A stretch of 10,406 nt of DNA, taken from NCBI GenBank assembly GCA_910583895.1, contig CAJTYJ010000069.1:1-10406 (forward strand), written 5' to 3'. The position numbers were made by a program, and so were the translations under genes. Positions 1 through 6,533 of this stretch are shown piece after piece; position 1 is the first letter of the stretch, and each line of letters begins with the position of its first letter. The notes below the pieces were generated by a model. It saw only the letters and a list, made by a program, of their open reading frames with translations. It was not told the origin of the DNA and made no database searches. The stretch comes from an uncultured Lachnospiraceae bacterium (GTDB lineage Bacteria; Bacillota; Clostridia; Lachnospirales; Lachnospiraceae).

Positions 1-1
1 T

Positions 2-1150
2 GTCAATATTGATATGAGACAGTACGGTATGGTACTGGCGCTTATAGCGGTTTATATTATTTTTGCGGTTCTGACCGGCGGCAAAAATCTGTCCCCGGCA
101 AATATCAACAACCTGATCATGCAGAACGGCTACATCGTGATTCTTGCAGTTGGTATGCTTCTGTGCGTTCTGACTGGTAATGTCGACCTGGGTGTCGGTT
201 CCGTCGTTGCTACCTGTGGTGCTGTCATTGGTATCGGCATGGTGGATTATGGCTGGAATATGTGGTTTGCAATTTTTGCGGCGCTGGTCGTGGGTCTGCT
301 CTGCGGTATGTTTGCAGGCTTCTTTATCTCCAAACTGGGGATTCCGCCTTTCATCGTAACCTTGGCAACCATGCTGATGGGCCGCGGACTTACCTATGTA
401 CTTCTGCAGGCACAGACCAAAGGTCCACTTCCCAATGATTTTGTATACATAGGTGCAGGCTTCCTTCCGACTATCAAGATCGGTGCAGAAGGTTCCCAGA
501 TTGATCTGATCTGCCTGATTGTGGCGGCAGTGATTTCTGCTCTGATTATTCTTGCTGAGTTAAAGAGCATTGCAACCAAGAAAAAATATGGTTTTGCAAC
601 CAATCCTACTTGGCAGTTGATTGTAAAGAATGGAATCATCATTGGCATTGTATGGTTTTTCTTCTATAAACTGGCTTGCTACAGCGGTATTCCGTTCGTG
701 CTTGTCCTGATGGCGCTTCTGGTTGGCCTGTATCACTTTATCACAACCAAGACCGTTGCAGGACGTCAGGTGTATGCACTGGGCGGCAACGCCAAAGCGG
801 CAAAGCTTTCTGGTATCAATACGGAAAAGGTGTTCTTCTGGGTATACACCAACATGGGTATTCTTTGTGCAGTGGCTGGTATCGTCCTGTCCGCACGTAA
901 TGCGTCTGCGACCCCGAAAGCAGGCGACCAGTTCGAGATGGACGCCATCGCATCCTGCTATATTGGCGGTGCTGCTACTTCCGGTGGTATCGGTACGATC
1001 ATCGGAGCCGTTGTCGGAGCTTTCATCATGGGTATTCTGAATAACGGTATGTCTCTGTACGGTTTCTCCACGGACCTTCAGAAAATCGTGAAGGGTGCCG
1101 TGCTGCTTGGAGCCGTTACGCTTGATCTGGTATCCAAACGTAAAAAATAA
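2..1150 (+). CDS. Sugar ABC transporter permease, MmsB/XylH type (5' partial)
   Basis: Membrane permease of a carbohydrate ABC importer of the xylose/multiple-monosaccharide class (MmsB/GguB/XylH), which works with a periplasmic-type binding protein and a duplicated ATPase that are presumably encoded upstream. The protein is almost entirely hydrophobic helices, about ten. It carries the permease signature GRQVYALGGNAKAAKLSG at residues 250-267 counted from the Met at 14, and a glycine-rich C-terminal part with GGAATSGGIGT. The frame is open to the window edge. The Met codon at 14 has no ribosome binding site, and related proteins begin some residues before the RQYGM motif, so the real start probably lies upstream. 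A charged loop near residues 180-200 separates the two halves, as in the longer XylH-like permeases. Because araR, araA and araD follow, arabinose is the likely substrate; this is inference, and broader pentose or hexose specificity is possible. Confidence 0.9.
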   Translation, partial: VNIDMRQYGMVLALIAVYIIFAVLTGGKNLSPANINNLIMQNGYIVILAVGMLLCVLTGNVDLGVGSVVATCGAVIGIGMVDYGWNMWFAIFAALVVGLLCGMFAGFFISKLGIPPFIVTLATMLMGRGLTYVLLQAQTKGPLPNDFVYIGAGFLPTIKIGAEGSQIDLICLIVAAVISALIILAELKSIATKKKYGFATNPTWQLIVKNGIIIGIVWFFFYKLACYSGIPFVLVLMALLVGLYHFITTKTVAGRQVYALGGNAKAAKLSGINTEKVFFWVYTNMGILCAVAGIVLSARNASATPKAGDQFEMDAIASCYIGGAATSGGIGTIIGAVVGAFIMGILNNGMSLYGFSTDLQKIVKGAVLLGAVTLDLVSKRKK

Positions 1151-1169
1151 AATTCAAAAGCAAAAAGGA

Positions 1170-1194
1170 AGGGCCGTCTTTTCATGGCGGCCCT
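1170..1194 (+). promoter_or_regulatory. Hairpin covering the ribosome binding site and start codon of araR
   Basis: AGGGCCG (1170-1176) pairs perfectly with CGGCCCT (1188-1194). A U-G and a C-G pair can extend the stem to nine pairs with a seven-base loop. The stem holds the 3' part of the Shine-Dalgarno sequence GGAAGGG, and the ATG at 1184 sits in the loop and closing pairs. There is no U-tract after it on the + strand (GTTGAAT follows), so it is a poor terminator for the permease transcript. Read on the minus strand it is followed by TCCTTTTTGCTTTTG, a good terminator tail. It may lower repressor translation or cause partial termination between permease and repressor; function is inferred. 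Confidence 0.5.
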
Positions 1195-2296
1195 GTTGAA
1201 TCATATGAAGCAGCGGGAAGCCAAATATATATTTTTAGTAAACTGGATAAAAGACCGGATCGGAACGCGGGAGCTTAGGCCAGGGGAAAAGTTGTATTCG
1301 GAAAACGAGTTGAGTGAGATGTTCGACCTGAGCCGTCAGACTGTCCGTCATGCCATTGGGATTCTGGAGGCGGAAGGGCTTGTGGAGCGGATTCGGGGAA
1401 GCGGGACCTACATCGGCAGCCGCAGCGGAAATACGCGAAAGAAGACCATGAACATTGCGGTGATCAGTACGTATGTGGATGGGTATATCTTTCCGCCCAC
1501 CCTGCAGGGGATTGTGCAGACTCTCTCGGGGGCGGGATATATGACCCAGATCGCCTTTACCAACAACCGGGTAGATAACGAACGAAAGATTCTGGAAGGC
1601 ATTTTGGAGAAGGACAATGTGGATGGAGTCATCGTGGAAGCAACCAAGAGTGCGCTTCCAAATCCCAACCTTCACTATTATGAAGAGCTGAGAAAGCGCC
1701 GGATTGCTTTGCTGTTTTTCAACTGTATCTATCCGGAACTGGAAGCCCCTATCGTGGCGCTGGACGATGTGAAAGTTGCGGAGGATGCAGTGGATTATTT
1801 GCTGTCCTGCGGACACCGGAAGATCGGGGGAATCTTCAAAGCCGATGACGGGCAGGGAAAGCTGCGCTATGCGGGCTATGTCAATGCACTTTTGCGGGCA
1901 GGGCTTTCGGTGGATGACCGGAAGATTCTCTGGATTGACACGGAGGATCAGAAGGCTCTTCGCAATATCCGAAGTTCTGTTCTCCGGAGAATGACAGACT
2001 GTACCGCCGTCTTCTGCTATAATGATGAGGTGGCATTTGGACTGGTGGAACTTCTGCAGAAAGAAGGTTTCAAGGTTCCGGGTCAGCTGTCCATCGTCAG
2101 CATCGACGGTTCAGAGTTATCTCTTCTGTCAGAGCCGCATATTACCTCCATCCCTTATCCTATGGAAGAGCTGGGGAGAAAGACTGCGGAGAATATGTTG
2201 CATTTGATCGAGGAACCGGATTTTAATGGAACCTGTCTGTACCGTCCCACCATACTGGTCCGGGATTCTGTAAAAAAAATTGGAGGGATCGGATAA
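1184..2296 (+). CDS. araR: AraR-type transcriptional repressor, GntR DNA-binding domain plus LacI sugar-binding domain
   Basis: Cytoplasmic transcription factor that probably represses the arabinose genes and is released by L-arabinose. Residues about 13-78 form a GntR winged helix: PGEKLYSENEL, then the recognition helix LSRQTVRHAIGILEAEGLV (49-67) and the wing RGSGTYI (71-77). From about residue 90 the protein is a LacI/periplasmic-binding-like domain (NIAVISTYVDGYIFPPTLQG, DGVIVEATKSA, CGHRKIGGIF, AVFCYNDEVAFGL, SIVSIDGSEL). This GntR-LacI fusion is the known architecture of Bacillus subtilis AraR, and the length (370 residues) fits. The start at 1184 has GGAAGGG ten bases upstream. An ATG at 1205 would match the N-terminus of relatives slightly better but has no visible binding site. 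Only 33 bases separate it from the permease stop, so it is probably co-transcribed with the transporter. Arabinose specificity is inferred from context. Confidence 0.88.
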   Translation: MAALLNHMKQREAKYIFLVNWIKDRIGTRELRPGEKLYSENELSEMFDLSRQTVRHAIGILEAEGLVERIRGSGTYIGSRSGNTRKKTMNIAVISTYVDGYIFPPTLQGIVQTLSGAGYMTQIAFTNNRVDNERKILEGILEKDNVDGVIVEATKSALPNPNLHYYEELRKRRIALLFFNCIYPELEAPIVALDDVKVAEDAVDYLLSCGHRKIGGIFKADDGQGKLRYAGYVNALLRAGLSVDDRKILWIDTEDQKALRNIRSSVLRRMTDCTAVFCYNDEVAFGLVELLQKEGFKVPGQLSIVSIDGSELSLLSEPHITSIPYPMEELGRKTAENMLHLIEEPDFNGTCLYRPTILVRDSVKKIGGIG

Positions 2297-2299
2297 TTT

Positions 2300-2551
2300 A
2301 TGGATAACAAAAAGAAGAACTATCCGTCGAAAATATCGCTGCTTTTAAGGATCGTGGTATCTGCTTATCTTCTGTATCTGGCCTGGGGTTTAAGAGATGC
2401 TCCTGCCAGCCATACAGGAGCGGAACGCCTGCTGTTTATCGCTGCAATGATTCTTTTCGGGGCGGTTGCGATACTCCTTGGAGGCATGTCCATAAAAGCA
2501 TATCTGAAAGGCGAGTATGATCGGCCCGACGAAGATGACCCATCCAAGTAA
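2300..2551 (+). CDS. Small two-helix membrane protein of unknown function
   Basis: An 83-residue protein with a lysine-rich N-terminus (KKKNYPSK), a hydrophobic helix at about 12-31, a short polar loop (about 32-43), a second helix at about 44-64 and an acidic tail (GEYDRPDEDDPSK). The positive-inside pattern suggests both ends are cytoplasmic. It begins three bases after the araR stop; GGAGGG at 2282-2287, inside the end of araR, serves as ribosome binding site at 12 bases. I recall similar short two-helix proteins in Lachnospiraceae but know no function or name. Its place between repressor and isomerase is probably only co-transcription; a role in sugar uptake cannot be shown from sequence. 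The frame directly after its stop may be a lost or shifted C-terminal extension (see the next feature). Confidence 0.72.
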   Translation: MDNKKKNYPSKISLLLRIVVSAYLLYLAWGLRDAPASHTGAERLLFIAAMILFGAVAILLGGMSIKAYLKGEYDRPDEDDPSK

Positions 2552-2680
2552 ATGATTATGAAAACAGCGAAGTCCTGTTGTGCGAACAGATCGAAGAGCG
2601 GACGCGGAAGCGGCCGGGAATCGATCTCCATCCGGGAGCAGAAGAGGACGGAGCGGAACTTTAATAGAGGAGGAAAGAAA
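2552..2680 (+). other. Gap before araA with an unexplained coding-like frame
   Basis: This 129-base stretch lies between the small membrane protein and araA. I see no terminator, promoter or sugar operator in it. One frame, open from 2539 to the TAA at 2662-2664, translates through NDYENSEVLLCEQIEERT to an acidic end (AEEDGAEL). Its codons (gaa, gag, cgg, atc, gat, ctg) look like those of the neighbouring genes. It has no start codon or ribosome binding site of its own and lies one base back (-1) from the frame of the upstream 83-residue gene. It could be a frameshifted C-terminal tail of that gene or chance. The frame of araA is also open through here but is unlikely to be translated, because the ribosome binding site GAGGAGG lies just before 2681. 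Confidence 0.3.
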
Positions 2681-4168
2681 ATGAAAAATTACAAATTTTG
2701 GTTTTGCACCGGCTCTCAGGATCTGTACGGAGATGAGTGCCTGAGAAAAGTAGCAGAGCATTCTGCAAAGATTGTAGAGGGAATCAACGCAGGCGGAAAT
2801 CTTCCGTATGAAGTGATTTTAAAGCCGACTTTGATCAGCCAGGCGTCCATCCGTCAGACCTTGAATGATGCCAACAACGATCCGGAGTGTGCAGGTGTCA
2901 TCACCTGGATGCATACCTTTTCCCCGGCAAAGATGTGGATTATCGGCCTGCAGGAGTATAAAAAACCGCTGTGCCACCTTCTGACCCAGTTCAACGAAGA
3001 GATTCCCTATGGCACCATTGATATGGATTTTATGAACGAAAACCAGTCTGCCCACGGTGACCGGGAGTACGGCCATATCGTCAGCCGTATGGGGATGGAG
3101 AGAAAACTGATCTTCGGTCACTGGAATAATCAGGAAGTGCAAAAGAGGCTGGGAAGCTGGATGCGTACGGCAGTCGGCGTTATGGAGTCTTCTCATATCC
3201 GTGTCTGCCGTGTGGGTGACAACATGAACAATGTGGCTGTCACGGAGGGCGACAAGGTAGAGGCACAGATCAAATTTGGCTGGGAGATTGATCACTACAA
3301 CGTCAATGATCTGGTGGATTATGTAAATGCAGTGCCCCAGGGAGACGTAGATGCTCTGGTGGAAGAGTACTATAAAAAATACGAGATTCTGCTGGAAGGC
3401 AGAGACGAGGCGGAATTCCGCAGACATGTGGCAGTACAGGCACAGATTGAGATCGGAGCAGAAAAATTCTTAAAGGACGGCGACTATCATGCCATTGTCA
3501 CACACTTTGGTATGCTTGGCGGCTTAAAGCAGCTTCCGGGTCTGGCGATCCAGAGACTGATGGAGAAAGGATACGGCTTTGGTGCAGAAGGTGACTGGAA
3601 AACAGCAGCCATGGTGCGCCTGATGAAGATCATGACCGAAGGCATCAAAGATGCAAAGGGTACCTCCTTTATGGAAGATTACACCTATAACCTGGTTCCG
3701 GGCAAAGAAGGCATTTTGCAGTCTCATATGCTGGAAGTGTGTCCGACCATTTCAGAAGGACCGATTTCCATCAAGGTACAGCCTCTTTCCATGGGCAACC
3801 GGGAAGATCCGGCCCGCCTGGTATTTACATCCAAGACCGGTTCCGCAGTGGCGACTTCTCTGGTGGATCTTGGAAACCGTTTCCGCTTGATTATCAATGC
3901 GGTGGACTGCAAGAAAGTGGAACAGCCCATGCCGAAGCTTCCGGTGGCAACTGCATTCTGGACGCCTCAGCCAAACCTGGCGGTAGGTACTGAAAGCTGG
4001 ATTTTAGCAGGCGGTGCGCATCATTCTGCATTTTCTTATGATTTGTCTGTGGAGCAGATGGTAGACTGGGCGGCAGCCATGGGAATCGAAAGCGTTGTTA
4101 TTGACCGTGATACCACCATAAGGAATTTCAAAAACGAATTAAGATGGAATGCAATCGCATACAAATAA
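2681..4168 (+). CDS. araA: L-arabinose isomerase
   Basis: Cytoplasmic enzyme converting L-arabinose to L-ribulose, the first catabolic step. The 495-residue length matches the family (about 496-500). All four Mn2+-binding and catalytic residues known from the Escherichia coli enzyme (E306, E333, H350, H450) are present as E303 in GFGAEGDWKTAA, E332 in GTSFMEDYTY, H349 in SHMLEVCP and H448 in GGAHHSAFS. The N-terminus KFWFCTGSQDLYG is typical. I chose ATG 2681 because AGAGGAGGAAAG lies just upstream and homologs begin here; the same frame is open back to 2552, but that extension is arginine/serine-rich and unlike the family. There are 24 bases to araD, so the two are surely co-transcribed. Confidence 0.98.
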   Translation: MKNYKFWFCTGSQDLYGDECLRKVAEHSAKIVEGINAGGNLPYEVILKPTLISQASIRQTLNDANNDPECAGVITWMHTFSPAKMWIIGLQEYKKPLCHLLTQFNEEIPYGTIDMDFMNENQSAHGDREYGHIVSRMGMERKLIFGHWNNQEVQKRLGSWMRTAVGVMESSHIRVCRVGDNMNNVAVTEGDKVEAQIKFGWEIDHYNVNDLVDYVNAVPQGDVDALVEEYYKKYEILLEGRDEAEFRRHVAVQAQIEIGAEKFLKDGDYHAIVTHFGMLGGLKQLPGLAIQRLMEKGYGFGAEGDWKTAAMVRLMKIMTEGIKDAKGTSFMEDYTYNLVPGKEGILQSHMLEVCPTISEGPISIKVQPLSMGNREDPARLVFTSKTGSAVATSLVDLGNRFRLIINAVDCKKVEQPMPKLPVATAFWTPQPNLAVGTESWILAGGAHHSAFSYDLSVEQMVDWAAAMGIESVVIDRDTTIRNFKNELRWNAIAYK

Positions 4169-4192
4169 GAAGGCAAAAGGAGCAATGGATTG

Positions 4193-4894
4193 ATGTTAGA
4201 AGAACTGAAACAAAAAGTATTCGAAGCCAATATGATGCTTCCCAAGTACGGGCTTGTGACTTTTACCTGGGGAAATGTCAGTGCCATTGACCGGGAGAGC
4301 GGCCTGTTTATCATCAAGCCAAGCGGGGTAGATTATGAGACCATGAAGGTGGACGATATGGTGGTTGTAGACCTCAACGGCAGCGTGGTGGAAGGACATT
4401 ATAAGCCGTCTTCCGATACTCCGACCCATCTGGAACTTTATAAGGCATTTCCGGAGATTGGCGGTATCGTGCACACCCATTCTTCTTATGCCACCAGCTG
4501 GGCCCAGGCAGGCAGAGGCATTCCCTGCTACGGAACGACCCATGCGGACTATATGTATGGGGAGATTCCTTGTGTCCGCTGTCTGACGGAAGAGGAGATT
4601 GAGGGTGCCTATGAGGAAAACACCGGACACTTGATCGTGGATGCATTCAAGGCAATGGACCGGGAGGTCATGGCAGTTCCGGCGGTGCTGTGCAAGAATC
4701 ATGGTCCGTTTACGTGGGGAAAAGACGCCCATGAAGCGGTGCACAATGCGGTAGTGCTGGAAGAGGTGGCAAAGATGGCTTACCGGGCAGAAACCATCAA
4801 CCCGCGGATCCAGCCGGCGCCTCAAAAGCTGCAGGATAAGCATTACTTCCGGAAGCACGGAGCCAATGCTTATTACGGACAGGGTGCAAAATAA
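4193..4894 (+). CDS. araD: L-ribulose-5-phosphate 4-epimerase
   Basis: Zinc-dependent class II aldolase-family enzyme that interconverts L-ribulose 5-phosphate and D-xylulose 5-phosphate, feeding arabinose carbon into the pentose phosphate pathway. It has 233 residues, against 231 in Escherichia coli. Family residues are visible: D75 in SSDTPTHLELY, zinc ligands H94 and H96 (IVHTHSSYA) and H170 (KNHGPFTWG), the catalytic D119 in TTHADYMYG, and H217 and Y228 near the C-terminus (DKHYFRKHGANAYYGQ). ATG 4193 is preferred: AAGGAGC at 4177-4183 is nine bases upstream, and the N-terminus MLEELKQKVFEAN matches AraD. A TTG at 4190 is a weaker in-frame alternative. Sequence alone could also suit the paralogs UlaF or SgbE, but adjacency to araA settles it as AraD. 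Confidence 0.96.
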   Translation: MLEELKQKVFEANMMLPKYGLVTFTWGNVSAIDRESGLFIIKPSGVDYETMKVDDMVVVDLNGSVVEGHYKPSSDTPTHLELYKAFPEIGGIVHTHSSYATSWAQAGRGIPCYGTTHADYMYGEIPCVRCLTEEEIEGAYEENTGHLIVDAFKAMDREVMAVPAVLCKNHGPFTWGKDAHEAVHNAVVLEEVAKMAYRAETINPRIQPAPQKLQDKHYFRKHGANAYYGQGAK

Positions 4895-4916
4895 CAGATT
4901 ATTTCTATTTTAAAAT

Positions 4917-4961
4917 GTGGGGGATTGCCTGCAAAAATGCGGCAGTCCCTCATTTTCTTTT
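4917..4961 (+). terminator. Intrinsic terminator of the arabinose operon
   Basis: GGGGGATTGCC (4919-4929) pairs with GGCAGTCCCTC (4941-4951) through eleven pairs, two of them G-U. After a one-base bulge come two more pairs and a loop of AAAAAT. The stem is followed by TTTTCTTTT (4953-4961). It lies 22 bases after the araD stop and cleanly separates the sugar operon from the aspartate kinase gene. Confidence 0.92.
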
Positions 4962-4973
4962 GTATTTTCTGAA

Positions 4974-4987
4974 AAAACAGTTGTTTT
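4974..4987. promoter_or_regulatory. Perfect inverted repeat over the -35 box of the aspartate kinase promoter (possible operator)
   Basis: AAAACA-GT-TGTTTT is a perfect 6+2+6 palindrome, and its right arm overlaps the proposed -35 element. The position suits a repressor site. The arms are AT-rich and short, so chance is a real possibility. I cannot name a regulator. Confidence 0.25.
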
Positions 4988-5009
4988 CTTGCTCTATTGC
5001 AATTATAAT
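4981..5009 (+). promoter_or_regulatory. Sigma-A-type promoter of the aspartate kinase gene
   Basis: TTGTTT (4981-4986), a 17-base spacer, and a perfect TATAAT (5004-5009). Transcription would begin near 5016, leaving a leader of about 30 bases. This is too short for a lysine riboswitch or T-box. The promoter follows the arabinose terminator directly, as expected for an independent unit. Confidence 0.75.
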
Positions 5010-5046
5010 CAATACTAGCTTTTTTGAAAAACGAGGAGATAAAGTG

Positions 5047-6366
5047 ATGAAGAAAGTGGTCAAGTTTGGGGGAAGCTCTTTAGCGAGTGCCGAACAGTTT
5101 ATAAAAGTTGGGAAGATCATTCTTGCGGATGAGAGCCGCTGCTATGTGGTTCCGTCAGCTCCGGGCAAACGGTTTGACGGGGACACGAAGGTGACGGATA
5201 TGCTCTATCAGTGTTACTATTCAGCGGCGAATGGAGAAGATTACAGCGGAATGCTCAAGCAGATCAAAGCCCGTTACAACGAGATCATCGGCGGCCTGAA
5301 TCTGAAGCTTTCCCTGGATGAAGAATTTGAGGTCATTGCACAGAATTTTGCCAATAAGGCAGGGAGCGATTATGCAGCTTCCAGGGGAGAATATCTGAAC
5401 GGCCTGATCATGGCTGCTTATATCGGTTATCCTTTCGTGGATGCGGCGGAAGTGATCCGTTTTTCGGAGGACGGCAGTTTTGATTCGGATCGGACGGACC
5501 AGCTTCTGGGTGAACGCCTGAAGCAGATGCCCAAGGCGGTAGTTCCGGGATTCTACGGCGCTTATGAAGACGGAAAGATCAAGACCTTTTCCAGGGGAGG
5601 ATCAGACATCACTGGATCTATCGTGGCCAGGGCGGCAAAGGCAGACCTTTACGAGAACTGGACGGATGTATCGGGGTTTCTGGTGACAGATCCGAGACTG
5701 ATTGAGGATCCGGAGATCATTGATACGATCACTTACCGGGAACTTCGGGAGCTTTCTTATATGGGGGCTACCGTGCTTCATGAGGACGCCATCTTTCCTG
5801 TGCGCAAAGCCGGCATCCCCATCAATATCCGCAACACAAACCGTCCGAAAGACAGCGGTACCATGATTGTGTCCAGCACCTGCCACAAGCCGCGTTTTAC
5901 GATCACCGGCATTGCAGGCAAGAAAGGGTTTGTCACGGTCAATATCGAGAAAGACATGATGAACTCTGAGATTGGATTCGGCCGCAAAGTGTTAGAAGAA
6001 TTCGAAAAGCATGGGATTTCCTTTGAACATATTCCGTCCGGGATTGATACTATGAGCGTGGTGGTCCATCAGGAGGAGTTTGAGGAGCATGAGCAGAAAG
6101 TGCTGGCGGGCATCCAGAGGGCAGTCGATCCGGATTATCTGGAGGTGGAAGGTGACCTGGCACTGATCGCTGTGGTAGGCCGGGCCATGCGGGCGAACCG
6201 GGGAACTGCAGGCCGGATCTTCTCGGCGCTGGCCCATGCGAGTATCAACGTGAAGATGATTGATCAGGGTTCCAGCGAGTGGAACATCATCGTCGGAGTC
6301 CGCAACGAGGATTTTGAGCGGGCAATCAAGGCGATCTATGATATCTTTATCAGCACACAGCTGTAG
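5047..6366 (+). CDS. lysC: Aspartate kinase (monofunctional, two C-terminal ACT domains)
   Basis: Phosphorylates L-aspartate with ATP, the first step toward lysine, threonine, methionine and diaminopimelate for the cell wall. The 439-residue protein has the amino-acid-kinase domain at about 1-285: KFGGSS at 6-11, GEYLNG and SRGGSDITGS (182-191) for nucleotide and aspartate binding, and GATVLHEDA. Two ACT regulatory domains follow at about 295-365 and 371-439 (VGRAMRANRGTAGRIFSALA, INVKMIDQGSSEWNIIVGV). This is the usual feedback-inhibited layout; no homoserine dehydrogenase domain is fused. ATG 5047 has GAGGAG eight bases upstream; GTG 5044 is possible. The frame is open back to 4915, but that would translate the terminator. 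The gene stands alone between terminators. The symbol is a class-level name: thrD/yclM-type isoenzymes look alike, and which end product inhibits it cannot be read from the sequence. Confidence 0.95.
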   Translation: MKKVVKFGGSSLASAEQFIKVGKIILADESRCYVVPSAPGKRFDGDTKVTDMLYQCYYSAANGEDYSGMLKQIKARYNEIIGGLNLKLSLDEEFEVIAQNFANKAGSDYAASRGEYLNGLIMAAYIGYPFVDAAEVIRFSEDGSFDSDRTDQLLGERLKQMPKAVVPGFYGAYEDGKIKTFSRGGSDITGSIVARAAKADLYENWTDVSGFLVTDPRLIEDPEIIDTITYRELRELSYMGATVLHEDAIFPVRKAGIPINIRNTNRPKDSGTMIVSSTCHKPRFTITGIAGKKGFVTVNIEKDMMNSEIGFGRKVLEEFEKHGISFEHIPSGIDTMSVVVHQEEFEEHEQKVLAGIQRAVDPDYLEVEGDLALIAVVGRAMRANRGTAGRIFSALAHASINVKMIDQGSSEWNIIVGVRNEDFERAIKAIYDIFISTQL

Positions 6367-6367
6367 C

Positions 6368-6411
6368 AAAAAGGCTCCTGCACTCTGAAAAGGGGAGACA
6401 GGAGCTTTTTT
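6368..6411 (+). terminator. Intrinsic terminator after aspartate kinase
   Basis: GCTCCTG (6374-6380) pairs with CAGGAGC (6399-6405). A G-U pair and a flanking AAAAA/TTTTT run extend the stem, and a short CTC/GAG pairing sits inside the loop. The 3' side is TTTTTT (6406-6411). The 5' AAAAA makes it potentially bidirectional. It starts two bases after the TAG stop. Confidence 0.92.
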
Positions 6412-6478
6412 CCATTTATGGTATTTCTCTGAAGAATCCTTAAAATTTTATGAATTTGCGCAGTTTTTAGAAAATCTG

Positions 6479-6487
6479 TGTTATACT
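6479..6487 (+). promoter_or_regulatory. Extended -10 promoter of the hydrolase-DUF1002 unit
   Basis: TGT-TATACT gives an extended -10 element (TGn plus five of six matches to TATAAT). No good -35 box lies at 16-18 bases; TTGCGC (6456-6461) is 20 bases away. AT-rich sequence upstream, including the palindrome TAAAATTTTA (6441-6450), could act as an UP element. The start codon at 6534 is about 40 bases downstream of the likely transcription start. Confidence 0.55.
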
Positions 6488-6533
6488 GCCAAAGTACATA
6501 ATAAAAGAGGCAACTCTGATAAGAGGTGATAAA

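Noticed and set aside
2552..2680. N-terminal extension of arabinose isomerase
   Set aside because: The frame is open, but the canonical start with GAGGAGG is at 2681 and the family begins there; the extension is Arg/Ser-rich and unlike AraA.
2552..2680. AraR or catabolite-repression operator upstream of araA
   Set aside because: I searched by eye for a palindrome like the Bacillus AraR site and for a cre consensus and found none.
2819..3427. 202-residue minus-strand open frame within araA
   Set aside because: A shadow of araA, whose catalytic residues are intact on the + strand.
4915..5046. N-terminal extension of aspartate kinase
   Set aside because: It would translate the arabinose terminator hairpin and the kinase promoter. 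The KFGGSS motif lies at residue 6 from ATG 5047, as expected.
4962..5046. Lysine riboswitch or T-box before the aspartate kinase gene
   Set aside because: The proposed leader is only about 30 bases, and there is no room for the aptamer.
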